Assembly (NCBI GenBank): GCA_910587205.1
Contig: CAJULZ010000078.1
Location: 1-13,887 of the forward strand
Source: an uncultured Oscillospiraceae bacterium
GTDB taxonomy: Bacteria; Bacillota; Clostridia; Oscillospirales; Oscillospiraceae
Reading direction: 5' to 3'
DNA: 13,887 nucleotides
The number at the start of each line of letters is the position of its first letter. Position 1 is the first letter of the stretch. Both the position numbers and the translations under genes were made by a program. Below the pieces are notes generated by a model. The model worked only from the letters and a program-made list of their open reading frames with translations. It searched no databases and had not been told where the DNA came from. Shown piece by piece: positions 7,446-13,686 of the stretch.

Positions 7446-7916
7446 ATGGTGACCAATATGAAAATTTTAGTGATGTCAGATTCCCATGGCCGTTTGGATT
7501 TGATGCTGGATGCCATGGAACAGGAACGGCCCCAGCGGGTGTTTTTCCTGGGAGACAATTACAGGGACGGTCAAGCCCTGGCTGATGCATATCCGGACAT
7601 ACCGATGGATTTGGTGCAGGGGAACTGCGACTGGAGTGCGGGACCGGATGAATTGCTGGTAGAAGCAGGTGGGATACGGTTCCTGCTCACCCATGGACAC
7701 CGGTATTACGCCAAGAGCGGGACAGACCGCCTGGTGGATGCTGGGAAGCAGAAGGGAGCAGCGGTTGTGTGCTTTGGACATACCCACGAAGCGCTGAATA
7801 TGCCGGAACGAGGTGTGTGGCTGTTTAACCCCGGCAGCGCAGGCGGGGTGCACAGCCGGCCCGGCTATGGCGTGATTCTGGTAGGGGATGGAAGGTTCCT
7901 GTTAGAATTGAGATGA
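7446..7916 (+). CDS. YfcE/MJ0936-type metallophosphoesterase
   Basis: This 156-residue calcineurin-like phosphoesterase has every metal-binding block: MSDSHG (Asp12, His14), FLGDN (Asp37), QGNCD (Asn60), LLTHGH (His83, His85) and FGHTHEA (His112, His114). The NPGS motif after the last block is also typical of the YfcE family. Characterised members are small Mn-dependent phosphodiesterases. The natural substrate is unknown here. The ATG at 7446 has a GGGGGAG element only three bases away. An in-frame ATG at 7458 matches the usual family start MKILVMSDSHG but is 15 bases from that element, so the start is uncertain by four codons. The gene is divergent from the small-protein cluster and ends inside a strong bidirectional terminator. 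Confidence 0.93.
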   Translation: MVTNMKILVMSDSHGRLDLMLDAMEQERPQRVFFLGDNYRDGQALADAYPDIPMDLVQGNCDWSAGPDELLVEAGGIRFLLTHGHRYYAKSGTDRLVDAGKQKGAAVVCFGHTHEALNMPERGVWLFNPGSAGGVHSRPGYGVILVGDGRFLLELR

Positions 7917-7950
7917 AAAAACTCCCGGCGCATAAGCGCCGGGAGTTTTT
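7916..7950. terminator. Bidirectional intrinsic terminator
   Basis: A perfect 11-bp GC-rich stem (7921-7931 with 7936-7946, loop ATAA) is extended by AAAAA before it and TTTTT after it. It lies between the convergent phosphoesterase and DUF378 genes and can serve both strands. Confidence 0.95.
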
Positions 7951-7951
7951 A

Positions 7952-8170
7952 TCAGGCGTGGCTGTGTCTTGCCCGGTTTTCCTCTGGGCGAAACAGCAGG
8001 GTGAGGCACCAGAGGGCCGCAAGGCCCACAATGGCATAGATAATCCGGGCAAGCCAAGTGCCGGAACCGCCGCAGATAAAAGCGACCAGGTCAAAGTTGA
8101 ACAGGCCGATGACGCCCCAGTTTAGCCCGCCGATGATGGCCAGGGCCAGTGCGATTTTGTCTAAGAGCAT
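7952..8170 (-). CDS. DUF378 family small membrane protein
   Basis: The product has 72 residues and two membrane helices (about 6-29 and 42-61), with a charged C-terminus ending RPEENRARHSHA. The segment ALAIIGGLNWGVIGLFNFDLV is the hallmark of DUF378, with the conserved GGLNWGxxG turn. The function of this family is not established. A longer frame extends upstream to 8230, but AAGGAGGT (plus-strand 8178-8185) lies seven bases before the ATG at 8170, which fixes the start. The gene stands alone: a bidirectional terminator closes it, and 131 bases separate it from the next minus-strand gene. I saw no clear promoter in that gap. Confidence 0.92.
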   Translation of the reverse strand: MLLDKIALALAIIGGLNWGVIGLFNFDLVAFICGGSGTWLARIIYAIVGLAALWCLTLLFRPEENRARHSHA

Positions 8171-8301
8171 GGTACAAACCTCCTTCGTAGCCCTTGGGTC
8201 AGAGACGCAAAGGGTTTGATATCGTCGCAAAGGTAGTTTGCACCGGTCTTGCGGGGGTATGCTGGGAAATCCTTGGTTAATTCGAAAAAATTTCTGGACG
8301 C

Positions 8302-9387
8302 TTATTCCGCCATCACAGTGCGACTGGCGGGAGTGATACAGACATAGGTCTTGCCGCGGCCCAGGGCAAGAGGGGAACCATCCTCGTCGTAATAGCGCAG
8401 TTGGTTTTCTGCAGCGCCCTTCTCCCAGGTGATGGGGATTATCTTACCGCCGCAGGCAAAAAAGCCCTGACCAGAGCTGAGATCCACTTTTACGCGGCCC
8501 GCATCGTCCAGCACCACATAGCTGGTCTGGAGCACAATTAAATTGGTGACGGCCACTTGGCTACCGTCGTTCCCATCGATGTAGGGTTCGCCATATTCCT
8601 CTACCTGATAGAGGCCGCTGGCGGTATCGTAGTGGAACACACCGGTTTTGTAATTGGAGAAGGGGACGGTGACAGTGGTGGCGGCGCTGCCCTGGACGGG
8701 GGTGCCGTCATCAGTGAAAACCATCTCGTAAAGGTAGCTCTCCTTATGGGCTTCCTTGCCCTCCTTGGCCAACATGGCGGTAATGGCCTCGCCGGAGGTG
8801 AGCAGGGAGTGTTCAAAAGCGTAACGGTGGCCGCTGATGCGTTCGCGGTCCCGCCAGAACATCCCGGCGTTCGCGCTGGAATAGTAGCCATTGACGCCGT
8901 CCACGGTAAACAGGCCTAAACGGCTTTTGGTGTTGTAGAATTCCGGACTGGCACCTGCATGGATGTATACTGCGTCATGGCCCTGGGCGATTTCCCAATA
9001 ATATTGGCGGGCAGAGCGGACAGAGCCCACCAGGCCCAGGGAGCCGGGCTCCTGATATACGGCCAGCATCCGGGTAATGCCGCCTTCGGCCAGTACTTCA
9101 TAGATGATATCCGCTTGGCTGTTCCCCTGCTGGGGAAGGGCTTCTCGGAGGTTGTTGAGCATGATGGCCACCGGGCGCGTCCCGGAGAGATCGTTTTCAC
9201 AGGGTAGGCCGGTGAGAGGGTGGTAGAAGGCGGGTTCCGGGGTGGGTGTTGGCATGGGGTCAGGGGTGGCAGGGGCGGTTGAAACAGGAGGCTCCGACGG
9301 GCTGGCAGATGGATCGCCGCTGGTATCGCCGCAGGCGGGGAGGAGCAGGAGCAGCAAGGCGCAGAACAAGCAGGTCAATCGTTTCAT
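8302..9387 (-). CDS. DUF3048 domain lipoprotein (YerB family)
   Basis: The preprotein is 361 residues. Its signal peptide has a lipobox ending LLPAC, so Cys19 should be lipidated and the mature protein anchored outside the membrane. A Pro/Ser/Thr-rich spacer (about 20-55) leads into the DUF3048 domain, recognisable from HPLTGLP, RPVAIMLNNLREALPQQG, ADIIYEVLAEGGITRMLAVYQ and GSVRSARQYY blocks. The C-terminal domain contains the GQGFFACGGKIIPITWEKG segment usual in these proteins. The family's biochemical role is not established. The start at 9387 is chosen because AGGAGG (plus-strand 9395-9400) lies seven bases upstream; the frame is open a little further. It has its own sigma-A-type promoter. 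Confidence 0.94.
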   Translation of the reverse strand: MKRLTCLFCALLLLLLPACGDTSGDPSASPSEPPVSTAPATPDPMPTPTPEPAFYHPLTGLPCENDLSGTRPVAIMLNNLREALPQQGNSQADIIYEVLAEGGITRMLAVYQEPGSLGLVGSVRSARQYYWEIAQGHDAVYIHAGASPEFYNTKSRLGLFTVDGVNGYYSSANAGMFWRDRERISGHRYAFEHSLLTSGEAITAMLAKEGKEAHKESYLYEMVFTDDGTPVQGSAATTVTVPFSNYKTGVFHYDTASGLYQVEEYGEPYIDGNDGSQVAVTNLIVLQTSYVVLDDAGRVKVDLSSGQGFFACGGKIIPITWEKGAAENQLRYYDEDGSPLALGRGKTYVCITPASRTVMAE

Positions 9388-9448
9388 AACGGTTCCTCCT
9401 AAGTAAGTGGGCATCCGCCCGGCGGCGGATAAGATTGGATTTCATCAT

Positions 9449-9477
9449 ATTATACCAATTGTGTCGATGTTTGTAAA
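9449..9477 (-). promoter_or_regulatory. Sigma-A promoter for the DUF3048 lipoprotein gene
   Basis: Read on the minus strand, TTTACA (9477-9472) and a perfect TATAAT (9454-9449) are separated by 17 bases. The -10 box lies about 60 bases before the lipoprotein start. Confidence 0.85.
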
Positions 9478-9495
9478 TGGAAAATTGACCAGCTC

Positions 9496-9524
9496 TTGCA
9501 ATTCGCCGCTATGTCTGATATAAT
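9496..9524 (+). promoter_or_regulatory. Sigma-A promoter with extended -10
   Basis: TTGCAA (9496-9501) is separated by 17 bases from a perfect TATAAT (9519-9524), preceded by TG as an extended -10. The expected transcript start, near 9531, lies just upstream of the four-gene run starting at 9563. It is back to back with the lipoprotein promoter. Confidence 0.87.
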
Positions 9525-9562
9525 ATTTCTCACATTTGGGAAAAGGAGTTGTAAAGCTGCCT

Positions 9563-10354
9563 ATGGACGCTGCTGTGCCCATATTCCAGCAGACGGTGGG
9601 CCCGTTGGGGCTGGATGTCCCCCCAGCCGGAGAGACCGGGTTTGAACAACTGGTGGCGGAATACCGCGCCCAGCTCCAGCCAGGGTTGGAGCCCGCCCAT
9701 ATCTGCGGGATGGTCAATATGGCTGAGTGCCGGGCTGCGCTGATCGCGGCGCGAGAGGCAGGGTGCGCCCCGGTTTGGACGAGCTGGGTCTGTGATGAGG
9801 ATGGGGAATCTGCTACCCGGGTGCATATGTTGGCCGCCCTGTTTGTGTGTGAAGGGATGGGGGCAGCAGCGTTTGGGATCGACTGCCCGGAAGACAGTGC
9901 GGATGGTTTGCTGCATGAGTTGGCCGCATATGCCCAGGTTCCGCTCTACCGGATGCGGGCTGGCAGCGCCACACCATATCCCTATGAGCCGTCTCCGCGG
10001 GACCCGGACGCCATCCCATGCGCCACCGGTACTGCGCCCTGCTTTGTTACTCGTACGATTGATGTCGGGGAGGAGCTGGAGTGCGGCCCCGATCTGTTAG
10101 AGGATATCATTGCTGCGGAGGATGATCCGGTGGGAGCGGTGAAGATCGCCATCCAGGAGCAGGACGATGTGGAGATCTTCGCGGAGCACCAATACGCCGT
10201 GCGGGATGCCCTATGCCTTTGGTCTGACGTACCAGAGCTGTTGGAAGGTGCCCTGCGGGTGTACCAGGGCCGGGCCTTTTATGACGGTACCGGCCAGCTG
10301 GAACCGGAGGATTTGGAGCGGCTGAGCCGGCTGTATGGGCTGATTGTTCTGTGA
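9563..10354 (+). CDS. Degenerate homocysteine methyltransferase / pterin-domain-like protein
   Basis: The 263-residue product resembles parts of cobalamin-type methionine synthase. Residues about 44-125 look like the homocysteine-binding barrel: EPAHICGMVNMAECRAALIAA, a PVWTSWVCDEDGESATR strand and GAAAFGIDCPEDSADGLL, where GIDC (Cys108) corresponds to the usual GxNC zinc site. The DGAMGT-like N-terminal motif and the later GGCCG zinc-ligand motif are both missing. The last 50 residues (ALCLWSDVPELLEGALRVYQGRA, then LYGLIVL) resemble the end of a pterin-binding domain. Catalysis by the normal route therefore looks unlikely. AAGGAG at 9543-9548 is 14 bases before ATG 9563. A CTG at 9557 would have better spacing, and a TTG at 9536 lies upstream of the ribosome site. 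The gene heads the four-gene run. Confidence 0.65.
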   Translation: MDAAVPIFQQTVGPLGLDVPPAGETGFEQLVAEYRAQLQPGLEPAHICGMVNMAECRAALIAAREAGCAPVWTSWVCDEDGESATRVHMLAALFVCEGMGAAAFGIDCPEDSADGLLHELAAYAQVPLYRMRAGSATPYPYEPSPRDPDAIPCATGTAPCFVTRTIDVGEELECGPDLLEDIIAAEDDPVGAVKIAIQEQDDVEIFAEHQYAVRDALCLWSDVPELLEGALRVYQGRAFYDGTGQLEPEDLERLSRLYGLIVL

Positions 10355-10368
10355 TGGAGGGGTGCGCA

Positions 10369-10752
10369 GTGGTTTTGACAATTGACGAAGTAAACGATAT
10401 CTTGGATCAGATATGCGGTGAATTTCCGGAAGATTTGTTTCAAGAGCTTAACGGCGGTGTGTTGCTGCTGGAAGATGCCATGCCTGACCCAGAGGCGGGT
10501 GAGGACGTCTACATCATGGGTGAATATTGTGTGGATGAGCTGGGCCGGTATATTAATATCTATTACGGGTCTTTTGCCGCCCTGCTGTTCGATGAACCCA
10601 AGCATGTGTGGGAGGATGAGTTGCGCATTACCCTGCGCCATGAACTGACTCACCATGTGGAAGGTCTGGCAGGGGAGCGTAGCTTGGAATACAAAGATTC
10701 CGCTCAGCTGGACGCAATGCGCCATGGCGAAGATTGGAATCAGGAAAGCTGA
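10369..10752 (+). CDS. Minimal zincin metallopeptidase-family protein
   Basis: The product has 127 residues. The zinc signature is LRHELTHHVEGLAG, with His91, Glu92 and His95 as the HExxH core, followed by Gly99 and an acidic segment that may hold the third ligand. An IYYGSFAALLF strand comes before it. This pattern and the small size fit the zincin-like metallopeptidase family (PF06262, formerly DUF1025). The substrate is unknown. The frame is open to 10351, overlapping the upstream stop, but GGAGG at 10356-10360 sits eight bases before the GTG at 10369, so I prefer that start. It follows the methyltransferase-like gene directly and precedes the TSCPD gene by 17 bases. There is no signal peptide, so it should act in the cytoplasm. 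Confidence 0.88.
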   Translation: MVLTIDEVNDILDQICGEFPEDLFQELNGGVLLLEDAMPDPEAGEDVYIMGEYCVDELGRYINIYYGSFAALLFDEPKHVWEDELRITLRHELTHHVEGLAGERSLEYKDSAQLDAMRHGEDWNQES

Positions 10753-10769
10753 GAGAAAGGAGGGGAAAC

Positions 10770-11015
10770 ATGGAAACGATTCAGTATACCCCCAAAGGGG
10801 TCTGCTCTAAAAAAATGGAGATCGAGTTGGAGGATGGGGTTATCCGAGCTGTCCGGGTGTTGGGGGGGTGCTCCGGCAACTTGCAGGGTATCGCGTCCTT
10901 GCTGAAGGGGATGGCGGTGGAGGAAGCGATTGTCCGGATGGAAGGCATCCGCTGTGGTTTCAAGCAGACCTCCTGCCCAGACCAGCTGGCTGCAGCGTTG
11001 AAAACCGCCCGATAA
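10770..11015 (+). CDS. TSCPD domain protein (TIGR03905 family)
   Basis: This 81-residue protein is essentially a single TSCPD domain. It carries the family's four cysteines: Cys12 (GVCSKK), Cys34 (GGCSGN), Cys62 and Cys69 (IRCGFKQTSCPDQLA). Their pairing suggests metal binding. The same domain occurs at the C-terminus of B12-dependent ribonucleotide reductases, but the stand-alone version has no established function. AAAGGAGGGG lies just before the ATG at 10770, although the frame is open to 10734. It is followed by 60 bases with a weak CTGCC/GGCAG hairpin, and then the YhcH-like gene. Confidence 0.93.
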   Translation: METIQYTPKGVCSKKMEIELEDGVIRAVRVLGGCSGNLQGIASLLKGMAVEEAIVRMEGIRCGFKQTSCPDQLAAALKTAR

Positions 11016-11075
11016 GATTTCCATCTGTCTGCCGAGGCAGGAGTAATAAATGATAATGATAAGGAGTGCGTAACC

Positions 11076-11540
11076 ATGATTTTCGGATCTGCCAATGCGG
11101 TGGGGTGCCCCTACCAGTACCCGGCTGCCATCGAGACGGCATTGAAATGGATTGCCAACCATGATATGGCTCACATGGAGGCGGGCACCTATGAGGTCCA
11201 AGGAAAAGACCTTTATATCATGATCCAAGATATTACCACTCAGGACGCGGAGATTCGCCGCCCGGAGCGCCACAACGACTACCTGGACATCCAGTACATC
11301 GTATCCGGTGTGGAGCGGATGGGCTATGTGCCCTATACTGGTACGGAGTCAGTGCTGGAGGCCCCCGAGGGAAAGGATGTCATCTTCTATAAGGATTTAG
11401 AAGGTGAGAACTTTGTGGATGTGGCCCCGGGGTGCTACTGTATTTTCTTCTCTGATGATATCCACCGCCCTGGCTGTGCGGCGGGTGAGCCAGGCAACGT
11501 GCGCAAAGCTGTGGCCAAAGTGAAGCAGAGCCTGCTGTGA
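11076..11540 (+). CDS. YhcH/YjgK/YiaL (DUF386) family protein
   Basis: The product has 154 residues, normal for this cupin-like beta-sandwich family. Hallmarks are the RPERHNDYLDIQYIVSGVER block with conserved His and Glu/Asp residues, VIFYKDLEGENF, a FFSDDIHRPG motif with a second conserved His, and the final VRKAVAKVK strand. E. coli YhcH (NanQ) acts on N-acetylneuraminate anomers, and relatives are linked to sugar catabolism. The substrate here is unknown because no sugar operon surrounds it. AAGGAG at 11061-11066 is nine bases before the ATG. It is the last gene of the four-gene run and is closed by a terminator. Confidence 0.94.
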   Translation: MIFGSANAVGCPYQYPAAIETALKWIANHDMAHMEAGTYEVQGKDLYIMIQDITTQDAEIRRPERHNDYLDIQYIVSGVERMGYVPYTGTESVLEAPEGKDVIFYKDLEGENFVDVAPGCYCIFFSDDIHRPGCAAGEPGNVRKAVAKVKQSLL

Positions 11541-11548
11541 AAGAAATG

Positions 11549-11584
11549 GGGGCTGTCCAAGATCTGGACAGTCCCTTTATTTTT
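11549..11584 (+). terminator. Intrinsic terminator after the YhcH-like gene
   Basis: A stem of about ten pairs, including one G-T wobble (11549-11558 with 11566-11575), with a seven-base AAGATCT loop, is followed by a T-rich run CTTTATTTTT. It starts nine bases after the stop codon. Confidence 0.9.
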
Positions 11585-11633
11585 CGAGGATAGAGGATTG
11601 GGAAAAGCAGGGGAGATTGGCAGATAGTTTGAC

Positions 11634-11662
11634 TTGCGGTACAAGGCTGGAAAAGTTACAAT
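11634..11662 (+). promoter_or_regulatory. Likely sigma-A promoter of the first SleB-like gene
   Basis: TTGCGG (11634-11639) and TACAAT (11657-11662) are 17 bases apart. A GTTACAATTT string overlapping the -10 is repeated at the second hydrolase promoter. The predicted leader is about 90 bases and holds a GC-rich hairpin (CGCGCC at 11719-11724 with GGCGCG at 11727-11732) shortly before the ribosome site. Confidence 0.6.
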
Positions 11663-11758
11663 TTTGTCATAACCTTGGCGGTCCAACCCACACGGAGTGC
11701 GGCCAGAGTCCGCGGATACGCGCCCTGGCGCGGAAATGATGCAAGGAGTGGCAAAGCA

Positions 11759-12562
11759 ATGAAAATCAGGAAGACTGTGATGGCGGTAGCAGCAGCGGCA
11801 GCGCTTATCCTCCCCGCTTCGGCGGCGGAGATCCTACTGGTCGGGGGACAGAACGTATGGGACCAAGCCGGTGCGAGGATTGTGGAAGATGGGACAACTT
11901 ATGTTTCCCTGCGTGCCATGGCAGAACTGTTGACGCCGGAGGCGGAGGTTTTTTGGTTGGACGGCATGGCCCACGTCCAGGGGGGCGGGTTGTCCTTGTC
12001 TGCGCGTCCAGGGGACACCTGGCTGACAGTAAATGACCGGGCGCTGTATGTCCCCCATGGTGTGCTGCTGGAGGATGGCAGGACGCTGGTGCCGGTACGA
12101 GTGCTTGCGGAGGCCCTGGGGGGACAGGTGGAGTGGAGCCATGAGGCAGGAATCACCCTAACGGCAGATGGTGTGGAACCTGCAGATGCACCCTATACTG
12201 CTGAGGAGCTGGATTGGATGGCCCGGATCATCTCCGCTGAAAGCAGAGGAGAGCCCCTTTTGGGTAAGCTGGCGGTGGGTACTGTAGTTTTAAATCGGGT
12301 TGCAAGCGATGAATTCCCGGATAGTATTTACGACGTGATTTTTGACAACCAATGGGGGATACAGTTCCAGCCGGTAGCCAATGGGACGATTTATAATGAA
12401 CCTACTGAGGAGAGTATGCTGGCTGCTAAGCTATGCCTGGACGGGGCGCGAGTAGCAGGGGACAGCCTGTATTTCCTTGCGCCAGAGTTGACTGACAACC
12501 ATTGGATCATGGAGAACCGGGAATATGTAACCACCATCGGGTGTCATTGGTTCTATCGATGA
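11759..12562 (+). CDS. Secreted SleB-type cell-wall hydrolase with stalk-like N-domain
   Basis: The 267-residue preprotein has a signal peptide (cleavage likely after ASA, about residue 22). Residues about 25-137 resemble the copper amine oxidase N-terminal-like (stalk) fold: GTTYVSLRAMAELL and RTLVPVRVLAEALGGQVEW are its usual repeats. Residues about 148-267 form a Hydrolase_2 (SleB/CwlJ) domain: LDWMARIISAESRGEP with the predicted catalytic Glu161, KLAVGTVVLNRV, DSIYDVI and a QFQP motif. SleB enzymes are lytic transglycosylases that open spore cortex; many clostridial relatives act elsewhere on the wall. The PG-binding domain of true SleB is absent. AAGGAG at 11743-11748 supports the ATG at 11759, although the frame is open to 11675. 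A paralogue follows. Confidence 0.93.
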   Translation: MKIRKTVMAVAAAAALILPASAAEILLVGGQNVWDQAGARIVEDGTTYVSLRAMAELLTPEAEVFWLDGMAHVQGGGLSLSARPGDTWLTVNDRALYVPHGVLLEDGRTLVPVRVLAEALGGQVEWSHEAGITLTADGVEPADAPYTAEELDWMARIISAESRGEPLLGKLAVGTVVLNRVASDEFPDSIYDVIFDNQWGIQFQPVANGTIYNEPTEESMLAAKLCLDGARVAGDSLYFLAPELTDNHWIMENREYVTTIGCHWFYR

Positions 12563-12581
12563 AATCCATAAATTTCTAAAT

Positions 12582-12604
12582 ATATGGGTAATAAACTCCC
12601 ATAT
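12582..12604. other. AT-rich inverted repeat downstream of the first hydrolase
   Basis: ATATGGG (12582-12588) and CCCATAT (12598-12604) flank nine bases. It lies in an AT-rich island (12563-12620) unlike the surrounding GC-rich DNA. There is no T-run, so it is probably not the main terminator. It may protect the mRNA 3' end. Confidence 0.4.
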
Positions 12605-12620
12605 TTATATATTAAGTATA

Positions 12621-12659
12621 ACAGCCGAGCCTATTTACTCAATAGGTTCGGCTGTTTTG
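12621..12659 (+). terminator. Intrinsic terminator after the first SleB-like gene
   Basis: A 15-bp stem (12621-12635 with 12641-12655; one G-T wobble) and a five-base loop are followed by TTTT. It separates the two paralogous hydrolase genes into independent units. Confidence 0.92.
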
Positions 12660-12671
12660 ACCAAACCAAAA

Positions 12672-12715
12672 GGTTGCAAAATGGTTTTAAATCGGTTACA
12701 ATATGGTTACAATTT
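12672..12715 (+). promoter_or_regulatory. Four 11-bp tandem repeats, OmpR-family operator candidate
   Basis: Four consecutive 11-base units start with GGTT: GGTTGCAAAAT, GGTTTTAAATC, GGTTACAATAT and GGTTACAATTT. The hexamers GTTGCA, GTTTTA, GTTACA and GTTACA are thus each separated by five bases. On the minus strand the last two read TGTAAC-N5-TGTAAC, which fits the published WalR box form TGTWAH-N5-TGTWAH. PhoP boxes share the 11-bp spacing. The repeats span the core promoter, so binding should repress or remodel transcription (inference). Confidence 0.65.
12674..12702 (+). promoter_or_regulatory. Sigma-A promoter of the second SleB-like gene
   Basis: TTGCAA (12674-12679) and TACAAT (12697-12702) are 17 bases apart. 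Both boxes lie inside the tandem repeats. A second TACAAT at 12708-12713 lacks a good -35 at the right distance. Confidence 0.7.
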
Positions 12716-12744
12716 GAAAGCAAATTGTAATAAGGAGAGATTTC

Positions 12745-13686
12745 ATGAAAAAACGAGCAGTCAGTTTATTGCTGACCACCCTCGCTGTCGTGAGCTTTGT
12801 CCTGCCCGCACTGGCCGCCGCGCCGCCCGAACTTGAGGTTGAACCTGTGGAGGGGTTCATCCAGGAGGAGCGCGTAGAGGTCGAGGAGGCGCCTGCTATC
12901 CGGCTGGATGGTGAGCCTATGCAGTCCGTAGAGTACGAGATCTTGAACGGTGTCTGCTATGTGACGGTGAGTTCTTTTGTGTCCATGTTGGATCCGGAAG
13001 CCATGGTGGAGGAGGAAAACGGGATTGTTACCGTTAACGCCTCCACGGTGGTGGAAGTGGTAGATGTGGCCGAAGGTATGGAACCCGCCGCCAACGTGGT
13101 GGAGGAGACCTTGAACATGACGGCAGCCGTCGGAGCCTACTGTATTGTGGCCAATGACCGCTATCTCTATGCAGAGGATGGTTTGGTTCTACTGAATGGT
13201 TCTGTTGCCGCCCCCGTCCGAGTGCTGGCAAAAGCATTTAACCTTACTGTAGACTTTGATAGTGTGGAACAGGCGGTTCTTCTGGGACATCAGGAGGGTG
13301 CCGGTGCCTACCTGATTCCTGGGGCCTACTACTATGACAGCGATACCCTTTATTGGCTCTCTCGCATTATTAACGCAGAGAGCGGAAACCAGCCCCTTGT
13401 AGGGCAGCTTGCAGTGGGTAACGTGGTGATGAATCGCGTCGGAAACCCCCGGTTCCCGGACACAATCTATGAGGTTTTGTTCCAGAAGAACCAATTCACC
13501 CCGGCCAGCAGCGGTTCGATCAACCGTGAACCCAATGGCGAGTCCATTATTGCGGCCAAACTGGTTATGGATGGCGCGCAGGTTGTGCCTACAGCGCTAT
13601 TCTTTAATCGGGTAGGGGTACCTTGCTATGCGTCCCGCAACCGGACGTATATTACTACCATCGGTTCCCACGCATTTTATGCCTGA
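12745..13686 (+). CDS. Secreted SleB-type cell-wall hydrolase, second paralogue
   Basis: The 313-residue preprotein has a signal peptide with an ALA cleavage site near residue 24. An acidic linker (about 27-50, many Glu and Val) leads to a diverged stalk-like domain (about 51-182) whose second half keeps the VAAPVRVLAKAFNLTVDF motif. The C-terminal Hydrolase_2 domain (about 198-313) carries LYWLSRIINAESGNQP with predicted catalytic Glu212, QLAVGNVVMNRVG, FPDTIYEVLF and QFTPASSGSINREPNGES, and ends TTIGSHAFYA. The ending parallels the TTIGCHWFYR end of the upstream paralogue. It probably cleaves peptidoglycan strands outside the cell or in spores. AAGGAG at 12732-12737 lies seven bases before the ATG. 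Its promoter region carries four 11-bp repeats, so it may be controlled by an envelope-responsive regulator. Confidence 0.93.
   Translation: MKKRAVSLLLTTLAVVSFVLPALAAAPPELEVEPVEGFIQEERVEVEEAPAIRLDGEPMQSVEYEILNGVCYVTVSSFVSMLDPEAMVEEENGIVTVNASTVVEVVDVAEGMEPAANVVEETLNMTAAVGAYCIVANDRYLYAEDGLVLLNGSVAAPVRVLAKAFNLTVDFDSVEQAVLLGHQEGAGAYLIPGAYYYDSDTLYWLSRIINAESGNQPLVGQLAVGNVVMNRVGNPRFPDTIYEVLFQKNQFTPASSGSINREPNGESIIAAKLVMDGAQVVPTALFFNRVGVPCYASRNRTYITTIGSHAFYA

Noticed and set aside
8230..8290. Sporulation sigma-G-like promoter before the DUF378 gene (GAATT-N17-CATACCC on the minus strand)
   Set aside because: The -10 fits poorly and the spacing is one base short of the common form. Not strong enough to report.
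11051..11062. TGATAATGATAA, resembling half of a Fur box
   Set aside because: It lacks the inverted ATTATC half and any promoter nearby, and sits just before the ribosome site of the YhcH-like gene. Probably chance.
12672..12715. CRISPR-like array
   Set aside because: Units are 11 bases and contiguous without unique spacers, and they overlap a promoter, so an operator explains them better.
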